Program-made: the position numbers and the translations under genes
Notes under the pieces: model-generated
What the model saw: only the letters and a program-made list of their open reading frames with translations
Told to the model about the DNA's origin: nothing
Databases searched by the model: none
Shown: positions 43,679 through 51,579 of the stretch, piece after piece
How the letters are laid out: each line of letters starts with the position of its first letter
Position numbering within the stretch: the stretch's first letter is position 1
Source of the DNA: an uncultured Flavobacteriaceae bacterium
Lineage (GTDB): Bacteria > Bacteroidota > Bacteroidia > Flavobacteriales > Flavobacteriaceae
Length of the DNA: 64,000 nt
Direction of reading: 5' to 3'
Assembly: GCA_913045325.1 (NCBI GenBank)
Contig: CAJWPZ010000001.1
Coordinates: 149,478 to 213,477, forward strand

Positions 43679-45928
43679 TTAAAATTTAAACCCAAGGCGT
43701 ACATACAGTTCTCCCACTTCGCGCTCTTTAGAATAGGCGTATTTAAGCTCCAAGGGTCCTAGAAAAGTGTTCAAGCCGTAGCCAACCCCAACACCTGTAT
43801 AGGGTATAGCCTTTAGCCAGTCATCTTTTTGAAAAAGTGCGTCATCCACATTGGCAATATTTGTAAAAAGACTAAGATGGTGGTTTTTTATTATTTCATA
43901 ATCTAGTGTGATACTTGATTTTAAATACGTGTCACCACGTAAGCTTAGGGCTTCATACCCATAAAAAGGAAGTATGTTATTAACCTGCTTAAACCCATAT
44001 CCACCAAGCATAAAGTCTAAGGAAGTGGTGCTAGAGCTCCCTATTTTAAAGCCAGTTTCTGCAGTAAATACACTGGTTAGTTTTTTGAAAATTGTTTGAG
44101 CATATCCCACCTTTGCTTTGAGTATTGTAAAGGGTTCAAAATTGCTATTACTCCCCTGAGAAAATAAATACAAGTGGGTGTCTGCCTGAAACACAACTCC
44201 TTTTTTAGGGAAAAATATATTGTCATAGGTGTCGTACTTTATATATCCAAAGGCGCTGTAGTAATTGGTGGCGTCAAAAATGGTTCTAGGCACATTGTCT
44301 ACATCGGTGCCAATAGTTTCAGAAATGTATCTTAAAAACTTATGCTCTACTCCAGCTCCCAATAAAAAAACACGATTAAAAAGAGTCTCTCCATAGAGTT
44401 GATTTGTAAAGTCACTGTACTGGAAATCTATTTTATTTACAGGAAATCCAGAGGTATTATTTAGATCGTTTGCAACAAAATCTGTGGAAACATTTTTGTC
44501 AAAAAAATCATAAGATGAGTTAAAACCAAGACTCCAATAAAAACCCTTATCTATATAATAATTAAAATTATATCTTAGGTTATCTCCCACTATAACATCA
44601 AGAGAGGCAATGTCATTATTGGTTAAAAATTGTTTTCTGGTAACATTTAAAAGCACCCCTGTATCAAATAATGGGTCATAGTGAGCCCCTAAGCGGAGCA
44701 CCATCTTAGACTTGCTTTCTATCACTTTAAAAGATACCGTGTAGTGATTGAATTGGTCTTTTACAAACCTGTAATCTATATCATCAAAGTTACCTGTTGC
44801 AGAGAGGTTGTTTACTCCCTCAACAAAAGAAGAGTAACTAACGATAGCTGGAGTTTTTAGCTTTAACTTCCCTAATATATAAGCAGCTGTATATTGCTGG
44901 TTCCCTTCTATAACAACTTGCTTTATATACAAATCTTCTTTGCTGTGGGGCACGGGTTTTAATGCGGCTCTGGGAGTTTGCTGCTGGGCGATGCGCTCTA
45001 ACTTTTGGGTTACTTGATTGGCAGCCTCAAATCCTGCCTGAACAATCCTATTTGCGTCATCAAAAGATACTACCGAAAACTCCTCTATATTGGGTTTTAT
45101 AAACACATCTGTGTCTTTTATTTTGGTCTGCATTTGTTTAACAGAAGCGTAGTTATTAACCTGTAAAACAATATCTAGAGCAGAGGTGAGGTCTTTCTTT
45201 TTCTTGATACCATCCTGCACGTCAACCCCAATGATAACATCAACTCCTTTGGCCTTAAGTTCTTTTATAGGGTAGTTGTTTACAATCCCGCCATCTATTA
45301 AAATCATATCATTAATTACCACAGGATTAAACAAGGTAGGAAGTGCTCCACTGGCAGAAACCGCTCTTGGTAGATATCCATTTTCTAGCAATACCATCTC
45401 TCCATTTTCAGCATTAGTAGCAACACATAAAAATGGAATAGGCAGCTTACTAAAATCTGTTAGGTGGTTTACATGACTGGTCAGTTTTGAGAATAGGTTG
45501 TATATGTTTTGCCCATTAGAGAGCCCTGTAGGAAATGAAATTTCAAACCCATCAAAGGGAAGTGTTAACGCATATTTTATACTCTCATCTTTTTCATTAA
45601 AAGTCTTAGCTCTTCTTGGTACTTGGTCTTGAATTAGTGTGGAAAAATCTACCTGTTTAAACATCAAATCTAGCTGTGATGCCGTATACCCCGATGCATA
45701 AAGCGCCCCTACAATTGCCCCTGTAGAGGTCCCTGCTATATAGTCTATTTTAACTCCAGCTTGTTCTATGGCTTTTAAGACTCCAATGTGCGCTAGCCCT
45801 CTTGCACCGCCTCCACTTAGCACTAGCCCAACAGATACATCCTTTTTGTTTGGGGGTAAAGAGTCCTCAATTTGAGAAAAACCTAAGGTGGTTAAAAAAA
45901 TAAAAAAAGTACATAAAATGTGCTTCAT
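43679..45928 (-). CDS. Patatin-like phospholipase fused to a POTRA and Omp85-type barrel
   Basis: The 749-residue product has a signal peptide (about 1-18, LGFSQ). A patatin domain follows (about 30-230), with oxyanion GGGARG, nucleophile GTSTG and the catalytic Asp in DGGIVNN. Next are a POTRA-like segment (about 335-400) and a C-terminal 16-strand-type barrel ending in VRLGFKF. This is the PlpD/type Vd architecture: the barrel places the lipase at or across the outer membrane. The gene follows uvrC by 9 bp. It probably acts on phospholipid; the physiological role in flavobacteria is not established. Confidence 0.9.
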   Translation of the reverse strand: MKHILCTFFIFLTTLGFSQIEDSLPPNKKDVSVGLVLSGGGARGLAHIGVLKAIEQAGVKIDYIAGTSTGAIVGALYASGYTASQLDLMFKQVDFSTLIQDQVPRRAKTFNEKDESIKYALTLPFDGFEISFPTGLSNGQNIYNLFSKLTSHVNHLTDFSKLPIPFLCVATNAENGEMVLLENGYLPRAVSASGALPTLFNPVVINDMILIDGGIVNNYPIKELKAKGVDVIIGVDVQDGIKKKKDLTSALDIVLQVNNYASVKQMQTKIKDTDVFIKPNIEEFSVVSFDDANRIVQAGFEAANQVTQKLERIAQQQTPRAALKPVPHSKEDLYIKQVVIEGNQQYTAAYILGKLKLKTPAIVSYSSFVEGVNNLSATGNFDDIDYRFVKDQFNHYTVSFKVIESKSKMVLRLGAHYDPLFDTGVLLNVTRKQFLTNNDIASLDVIVGDNLRYNFNYYIDKGFYWSLGFNSSYDFFDKNVSTDFVANDLNNTSGFPVNKIDFQYSDFTNQLYGETLFNRVFLLGAGVEHKFLRYISETIGTDVDNVPRTIFDATNYYSAFGYIKYDTYDNIFFPKKGVVFQADTHLYLFSQGSNSNFEPFTILKAKVGYAQTIFKKLTSVFTAETGFKIGSSSTTSLDFMLGGYGFKQVNNILPFYGYEALSLRGDTYLKSSITLDYEIIKNHHLSLFTNIANVDDALFQKDDWLKAIPYTGVGVGYGLNTFLGPLELKYAYSKEREVGELYVRLGFKF

Positions 45929-45937
45929 GATAGTATG

Positions 45938-47749
45938 CTAGATTTTTTCTTTTGTTTGCGCATTGTTAAAATGCACTCTAATTTTTTTGGCCCTACTAGG
46001 GCCTATTACTTTTGTTAAATCTTCAAAAGAAGCCTCTCCAATACGTTTGGTGCTTTTAAAAACTCGCAAGAGGTCTACAACTGTTTTCTCTCCAATACCC
46101 TCGATGGTTTCTAGGGCTGTATTTAAGGCCTCTTTACTTCTTTTTTGTCTATGAAATGTAATTCCAAAACGGTGCGCTTCGTTTCTTAGTTGTTGGATAA
46201 TCTTTAGGGTTTCAGACTTTTTATCCAAATACAAAGGTATGGGATCATCGGGGTAGAACAACTCCTCTAATCTTTTTGCAATTCCAATAATAGCTATTTT
46301 ACCTCGCAGGCCAAGATCGTCTAAGGCTTTTAGGGAGGAAGATAGTTGGCCCTTCCCACCATCTATAATAATAAGCTGAGGCAACGGTTGGTTTTCTTTC
46401 ACTAACCGCTTGTATCTCCTAAACACAACCTCCTCCATAGACGCAAAATCATCAGGGCCTACGACAGTTTTAATAGCAAACTTTCTGTAGTCCTTTTTAC
46501 TTGGTTTGCCGTCTTTAAAAACCACACAAGCTGCTACAGGATTGGTTCCTTGAATATTACTATTATCAAAACACTCTATATGGCGAGGCTCTTGAACAAG
46601 GCGTAAATCTTTTTGCATTTGCGCCATGATCCTGTTTGCATGTCTAGCCGGATCTACAATTTTGGCCTGTTTAAAACGCTCCATTCTGAAATATTTGGCA
46701 TTGCGGGTTGATAGATCCAAAATCTTCTTTTTATCTCCTAATTTTGGAACATGCAACTTCACCCCTGCCTCAACGTTGATTGCAAAGGGAACATACACCT
46801 CTTTGGATTGAGAATTGAATCGTTGGCGCAACTCCACAACGCAAAGCTCTAATAGCTGGGGGTCTGTCTCGTCTAATTTTTTCTTTATCTCTAGGGTGTG
46901 GCTTCTAATGATAGAACCAAAAGAAAGTTGCAAAAAATTGACATACCCATAACTCTCATCGCTAATAACGCTAAAAACATCTACATTATTTATGTTTGGA
47001 TTTACGATAGTAGACTTGCTTTGGTAGTTTTCTAAGGTTTGTATTTTCTCTTTTATACGTTGGGCGTCTTCAAATTGCAAATTGACAGCGTATTGATTCA
47101 TCTGCTGCTTAAACCCGCCCAAAGACTCTTTAAAATTTCCTTTTAAAAGATTTCTAATGGCATCAATGGCTGTGTTATATGATATTTCAGAATGTAAATT
47201 TTCACAAGGACCTAGGCAATTTTCTAGGTGGTACTCCAAGCAAACTTTGTATTTTCCATTGTTTATTTTTTCGTGAGCCAAATCATAATTACAACTCCGC
47301 AAAGGGTATAATCCCTTTATTAAATCCAAAAGGGTGTGTACGGTTTTAAAATTGGTGTAGGGCCCAAAGTACTCACTGCCATCTTTGATGAGTCTGCGAG
47401 TAGAAAACACTCTTGGAAAGCGTTCTTTTTTGATGCAAATCCAAGGATAGGTTTTGTCGTCCTTTAAAAGGACATTATACTTGGGTTGGTATTTTTTAAT
47501 AAGGTTGTTTTCTAGCAACAGTGCATCTGTCTCTGTGGCAACTACAATGTGTTTAATGTCAACAATTTGTTTGACAAGTATACGTGTGCGGGCATTATCG
47601 TGGGTTTTATTGAAATAAGAGGCAACCCGTTTTTTTAAATTTTTTGCTTTCCCGATGTATAAAAGCTGCCCGTTTTTATCATAATACTGGTACACACCAG
47701 GGGTATCTGGTAGGGTAGAAACTTGAAGAACTACTGGTGGGTGTGCCAT
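45938..47749 (-). CDS. uvrC: Excinuclease ABC subunit C
   Basis: UvrC makes both incisions in nucleotide excision repair after UvrAB finds the lesion. The 603-residue protein has the GIY-YIG nuclease (about 15-90, GVYQYYDKNGQLLYIGKAKN), the UVR domain (about 205-240, FEDAQRIKEKIQTLE), the RNase H-like C-terminal nuclease (ECFDNSNIQGTNPVAA, with Asp in IIIDGGKGQL and the later His in EAHRFGITFHR) and the HhH repeats (ETIEGIGEKTVVDLL). Length is typical. It heads the minus-strand run with the patatin gene. Confidence 0.96.
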   Translation of the reverse strand: MAHPPVVLQVSTLPDTPGVYQYYDKNGQLLYIGKAKNLKKRVASYFNKTHDNARTRILVKQIVDIKHIVVATETDALLLENNLIKKYQPKYNVLLKDDKTYPWICIKKERFPRVFSTRRLIKDGSEYFGPYTNFKTVHTLLDLIKGLYPLRSCNYDLAHEKINNGKYKVCLEYHLENCLGPCENLHSEISYNTAIDAIRNLLKGNFKESLGGFKQQMNQYAVNLQFEDAQRIKEKIQTLENYQSKSTIVNPNINNVDVFSVISDESYGYVNFLQLSFGSIIRSHTLEIKKKLDETDPQLLELCVVELRQRFNSQSKEVYVPFAINVEAGVKLHVPKLGDKKKILDLSTRNAKYFRMERFKQAKIVDPARHANRIMAQMQKDLRLVQEPRHIECFDNSNIQGTNPVAACVVFKDGKPSKKDYRKFAIKTVVGPDDFASMEEVVFRRYKRLVKENQPLPQLIIIDGGKGQLSSSLKALDDLGLRGKIAIIGIAKRLEELFYPDDPIPLYLDKKSETLKIIQQLRNEAHRFGITFHRQKRSKEALNTALETIEGIGEKTVVDLLRVFKSTKRIGEASFEDLTKVIGPSRAKKIRVHFNNAQTKEKI

Positions 47750-47890
47750 AGGGTAAAGATAAAAGCATTTTGTGATATTGATAGGTATTCTCTAACGAAA
47801 TTAACCCATTTATTATTTAATACTAGTCAATGGCTTTATAGAATATAAAAGCTGTTTTTTTAGTACATTGCAACAACCAAGATACCATAG

Positions 47891-48763
47891 ATGAACATTG
47901 CTATTCTTTCTCGAGCAGAACAACTGTACTCTACACAAAGTCTTTTAAAGGCTGGAGAGATTCAAAATCATGATATAGAAATCATTGATCCTACCTACTG
48001 TAATTTAATGATTGTTAACAACAAAGCTGTTTTACAGTACCACGATCAAATCATTGATGATCTTGACGCTATTATTCCTAGAATTGGCGCATCAAACACT
48101 TACAGGGGCTCCTCTATTGTGAGACATTTTGAATCTATGGGTGTTTTTAGTATCGCATCCTCACAAGGTATTATTAACTCCAGAGATAAGTGGACCTGTT
48201 TTCAAATACTAGCACAAAAAGGCATTGCTATGCCTAAAACCATACTTGGCTCATACCCTTATCTAGAAGCTTTTGTGAAAGATTTTGGCAACAAGCCTAT
48301 CGTTATTAAAATACTTGAAGGCACGCACGGGCAAGGTGTTATTTTATGCGAAAACTATAAAAACGCATTAGCTACGGCACAGACCTTGCAGTCTGCAAAT
48401 GTTAAATTTGTAATGCAGGAATTCATTGCAGAGGCCCAAGGTACAGATATACGGGCCATTGTTATTGATGGCCAAGTAGTTGCCTCGATAAAGCGGCAGT
48501 CTAAAGATGGAGAGTTTCGGTCTAATCTCCATCAAGGAGGAAGTGCTAGTGCCATTGAATTGTCAAATACAGAAAAGCAATTGGCAGTTGCCACGGCAAA
48601 AGCATTAGATTTACAGCTCTGTGGTGTAGATATATTGTCTTCAAAAAGAGGTCCTTTGGTCTTGGAGGTAAATTCTACCCCTGGTCTAGAAGGCATCGAA
48701 ACTGCTACAGGAATTGACGTATCAGGAAAAATCATAGCATTTATAGAACAACAAAAAAAATAA
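47891..48763 (+). CDS. rimK: RimK-family ATP-grasp glutamate ligase
   Basis: A 290-residue ATP-grasp ligase. RimK adds glutamate residues to the C-terminus of ribosomal protein S6 and can make poly-glutamate; paralogues act on other substrates such as F420 or tetrahydromethanopterin. Visible are the RPS6 modification N-domain (ILSRAEQLYSTQSLL), GTHGQGVILCEN for nucleotide binding, QEFIAEAQGTDIRAIVIDG, and the Mg-binding VLEVNSTPGLEG. It is followed 15 bp later by an AstE/aspartoacylase-family gene and then by a folate enzyme, so the glutamate link may be real. S6 modification is the default assignment but not proved. Confidence 0.88.
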   Translation: MNIAILSRAEQLYSTQSLLKAGEIQNHDIEIIDPTYCNLMIVNNKAVLQYHDQIIDDLDAIIPRIGASNTYRGSSIVRHFESMGVFSIASSQGIINSRDKWTCFQILAQKGIAMPKTILGSYPYLEAFVKDFGNKPIVIKILEGTHGQGVILCENYKNALATAQTLQSANVKFVMQEFIAEAQGTDIRAIVIDGQVVASIKRQSKDGEFRSNLHQGGSASAIELSNTEKQLAVATAKALDLQLCGVDILSSKRGPLVLEVNSTPGLEGIETATGIDVSGKIIAFIEQQKK

Positions 48764-48778
48764 TTCGTTCTCGTTTTT

Positions 48779-49780
48779 ATGGCATATAACAACACAGACC
48801 TAGTTATTCTTGGTGAAAAAATAGCCTTAGGACAACATAAAACCATCAATTTTAGCTTTGCGAAACTCTACACCTCAAGCAAAGTAGAAATTCCTGTTGT
48901 TATACAGCGGGCTAAAATACCTGGGCCAACGGTTGTTATCACAGCAGGTATTCATGGAGACGAAATTAATGGAGTAGAAATTGTACGGCAAATCATTGCA
49001 AAAAAAATCAATATTCCTCTTTCAGGCACTACCATATGTATTCCTATTTTAAACACCTTTGGGTTTTTAAATGCAGATAGAGCCTTCCCAGATGGAAGAG
49101 ACCTTAACAGGGTTTTCCCTGGAACTAAAACGGGTTCATTGGCCAGCAGAGTAGCTTATTATTTCACCAAAGAAATACTGCCTTTTGCAGATTATTGTCT
49201 CGATTTTCATACGGGAGGTGCCCAACGATTTAATGCATCACAAGTACGCATCACACAACAAAACCCTGAACTATTAAAATTAGCTGCAATATTTAACGCT
49301 CCTTTTACCGTATACGCCTCAAATATTTCAAAATCATACAGGGCTACGTGTCATAAAATAGGAACTCCCATTTTACTTTTTGAAGGAGGAAAATCACAAA
49401 GTAGCAATAAGAATATTGTCTCTCAAGCAGTAGAGGGAGTTATGCGCGTTTTAAATCATCTAGGGATGTTGGGCCTGGGTATTGATGTCCCTAAAAAAAA
49501 GGCTCCTACTATAGTTATTAATTCCAGTAGATGGATTAGAGCGCAAAAAAGCGGGCTGTTACATCTTAAAATTCCTTGCAATAAATATGTGGAGAAGGGA
49601 GAATTTTTAGCGACCATCACAGATCCTTATGGCACAATGCGCTTCAAGGTTTTGGCGCCCAACAAAGGGTATATTATAAATGTAAACCAATCGCCTATTG
49701 TATATCAAGGAGATGCCATTTTTCATATTTCTACACAAAGCAAAACCATTGAACAGGCGCTACAAGAAAACATAAAATAA
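48779..49780 (+). CDS. Succinylglutamate desuccinylase/aspartoacylase (M14-like) family protein
   Basis: The 333-residue zinc hydrolase has the AstE/ASPA fold: ITAGIHGDEINGVEIV with zinc ligands His59 and Glu62, DGRDLNRVFPG and the third ligand in CLDFHTGGAQRF, and a C-terminal beta domain (about 250-333). The family removes acyl or amino-acid groups from amino acids and peptides. No arginine succinyltransferase pathway genes lie nearby, so a true AstE role is unlikely. Location between rimK and the cyclo-ligase gene suggests hydrolysis of a glutamyl-tailed product, which is speculative. The 3' end overlaps the next ATG by one base. Confidence 0.83.
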   Translation: MAYNNTDLVILGEKIALGQHKTINFSFAKLYTSSKVEIPVVIQRAKIPGPTVVITAGIHGDEINGVEIVRQIIAKKINIPLSGTTICIPILNTFGFLNADRAFPDGRDLNRVFPGTKTGSLASRVAYYFTKEILPFADYCLDFHTGGAQRFNASQVRITQQNPELLKLAAIFNAPFTVYASNISKSYRATCHKIGTPILLFEGGKSQSSNKNIVSQAVEGVMRVLNHLGMLGLGIDVPKKKAPTIVINSSRWIRAQKSGLLHLKIPCNKYVEKGEFLATITDPYGTMRFKVLAPNKGYIINVNQSPIVYQGDAIFHISTQSKTIEQALQENIK

Positions 49781-50340
49781 TGACCAAAGAAACACTTAGA
49801 CAACACTACAAATCACTTAGAGCTTCCTTGGATACATCTAATGTTGCAGACCAAAGCCTTGCCATTGCAAACCAGGTGTTGAAACTGCCTATTTGGGAAT
49901 TCACCAACTACCATGTATTTTTACCCATAGAAAATAAGGTAGAAGTAGATACTAGTTATTTGCTAAGTGTTTTACAAGGAAAAGATAAAAGTGTTATTCT
50001 CTCAAAATCTAATTTTGACACCCACACCATGCAGCACATCTTGTTGCAAGAAAATACTCGTATTGCAGTTTCAAAATTTGGCATTCCAGAGCCTCAACAA
50101 GGGATAGAAGTTATGGCATCTAGCATAGATGTAGTTTTTGTGCCCCTACTTGCTTTTGACAAACAAGGACATAGAGTAGGATATGGAAAAGGATTTTATG
50201 ATCGATTTTTAAAGCAGTGCGGACCAAATACTCGCTTTGTTGGGTTGTCCTTTTTTGCCCCAGAAAACAAGATCCCTAGCGCCTCACATGATATTGCACT
50301 TGATTATTGTGTTACCCCAAAAAATACCTATACTTTTTAA
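49780..50340 (+). CDS. 5-formyltetrahydrofolate cyclo-ligase
   Basis: This 186-residue enzyme converts 5-formyl-THF to 5,10-methenyl-THF with ATP, returning stored folate to the C1 pool. The family motif GHRVGYGKGFYDRFL is clear, with the N-terminal basic KETLRQHYKSLRASL typical of the family. The ATG shares its first base with the preceding stop (TAATG), a sign of translational coupling with the AstE-like gene. Confidence 0.93.
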   Translation: MTKETLRQHYKSLRASLDTSNVADQSLAIANQVLKLPIWEFTNYHVFLPIENKVEVDTSYLLSVLQGKDKSVILSKSNFDTHTMQHILLQENTRIAVSKFGIPEPQQGIEVMASSIDVVFVPLLAFDKQGHRVGYGKGFYDRFLKQCGPNTRFVGLSFFAPENKIPSASHDIALDYCVTPKNTYTF

Positions 50341-50415
50341 TGCTTTAAAAGAATATGGGTGTTGCTTTTATTAAAAAGGTGTTCAATAAAAGGTTTGTTT
50401 AGCCAAGAGCGCTAT

Positions 50416-51009
50416 CTACTTTGGAAATGTCTTTTTATTAAATACTACCAACATCCCAACCCCTGTGCTAATGGCAACATCTGCGACATTAAAAACGGGG
50501 TCAAAAAAGGTAAAGCGTTCTCCTCCCCAGATAGGTATCCAGTTAGGCAACACTCCATTGTATAGCGGAAAAGATAGCATGTCTACCACCTTCCCATGAA
50601 AAAGTGTGCCGTATGGGGCATCTGAAAAGGCAGTAGCTACGTTGGCATAACTAGCGTCAAAAATAAGACCATAAAATACAGAGTCAATAATGTTTCCTAG
50701 AGCGCCAGCAAAAATTAATGCAACAGCAAAAAGAAGAATCCCCGCGCTTTTTTTTCTAGCACTATCCCAAAGCCAATATCCAATACCACATATGGCAACA
50801 AGCCTAAACAATGTGAGTATTAATTTACCGTAGGTTCCAGGAATTTTTGCCCCCCAGGCCATACCATCATTTTCAACAAATAAAATTCTAAACCAAGAAA
50901 ACACCCCTACTTCTTCATGAAGTTGAAAGGTTGTTTTGATATAAACTTTAGAAATTTGATCAATCAATAAGATCAAAACTATAAGAAGGATGGATTTTTT
51001 TAAGGTCAT
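50416..51009 (-). CDS. lspA: Lipoprotein signal peptidase LspA (signal peptidase II)
   Basis: LspA is an inner-membrane aspartyl protease that removes signal peptides from prolipoproteins, of which this window encodes many. The 197-residue protein has four membrane segments, the ENDGMAWG motif, GNIIDSVFYG with the first catalytic Asp and FNVADVAISTG with the second. It is somewhat longer than E. coli LspA, with an extra loop as seen in Bacteroidota. It is independent of the dksA-like gene, separated by a terminator. Confidence 0.94.
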   Translation of the reverse strand: MTLKKSILLIVLILLIDQISKVYIKTTFQLHEEVGVFSWFRILFVENDGMAWGAKIPGTYGKLILTLFRLVAICGIGYWLWDSARKKSAGILLFAVALIFAGALGNIIDSVFYGLIFDASYANVATAFSDAPYGTLFHGKVVDMLSFPLYNGVLPNWIPIWGGERFTFFDPVFNVADVAISTGVGMLVVFNKKTFPK

Positions 51010-51028
51010 GGCGTATAAATAACGTAGA

Positions 51029-51036
51029 CAAAAATA
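51029..51036 (-). promoter_or_regulatory. Putative -7 element for lspA
   Basis: The minus strand reads TATTTTTG, matching TAnnTTTG, 19 bp upstream of the start. No TTG at consensus spacing was seen. Confidence 0.4.
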
Positions 51037-51128
51037 ACATTATTATTTGACTTAAATCATGAAGCTAAGTCCTGCTTTTGACTCGCTGAGAGATCCTCTA
51101 AAAAAGGTAAAATGATTTTGGTATACTA

Positions 51129-51160
51129 AAAAAGACCTTACAGGAGCGCAAGGTCTTTTT
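51129..51160. terminator. Terminator between the dksA-like gene and lspA
   Basis: An 11-bp perfect stem (AAAAAGACCTT / AAGGTCTTTTT) with a 10-nt loop lies 26 bp after the dksA-like stop on the minus strand and is T-rich on both strands. Confidence 0.85.
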
Positions 51161-51186
51161 GGATAAATTATATTGTGCAAAGTGTG

Positions 51187-51567
51187 TTACTGCATGTTTT
51201 TTGCTTCTATACTTAGGGTTGCGTGTGGCACTAGTTTTAAACGCTCAGGATTGATTAGTTTTTTTGTTACTCTGCAAATCCCATAGGTTTTGTTTTCAAT
51301 TCTAATTAATGCATTTTTTAGATCACGAATAAATTTTTCTTGACGAATGGCTAGTTGAGATGAGGTTTCTTTACTCATTACTTCACTACCCTCATCAAAG
51401 GCTTTAAATGTTGGAGAGGTATCATCTGTACCGTTATTACTATCATTCCTGTAAGCGCTTTTCATGAGCTCTAATTGTTCTTGAGCTGCTACAATTTTCT
51501 CTTTTATAAGGGCTCTAAAGGCTTCTAACTCTGTATCGTTATATCTAGTTTTAACATTTGTTGCCAT
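51187..51567 (-). CDS. TraR/DksA family regulator
   Basis: The 126-residue protein belongs to the DksA/TraR group that binds the RNA polymerase secondary channel and tunes transcription with ppGpp. The coiled-coil part covers about residues 10-90. The C-terminal segment YGICRVTKKLINPERL keeps only one of the four cysteines of the canonical zinc finger. This is the normal flavobacterial form. It lies 12 bp downstream of ileS on the same strand, the common ileS-dksA-lspA order in Bacteroidota, and ends at a strong terminator. Confidence 0.88.
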   Translation of the reverse strand: MATNVKTRYNDTELEAFRALIKEKIVAAQEQLELMKSAYRNDSNNGTDDTSPTFKAFDEGSEVMSKETSSQLAIRQEKFIRDLKNALIRIENKTYGICRVTKKLINPERLKLVPHATLSIEAKNMQ

Positions 51568-51579
51568 AAGGGTTTGATT

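Noticed and set aside
50359-50565. 68-residue plus-strand ORF after the cyclo-ligase gene
   Set aside because: Mostly antisense to the 3' end of lspA and without recognisable features.
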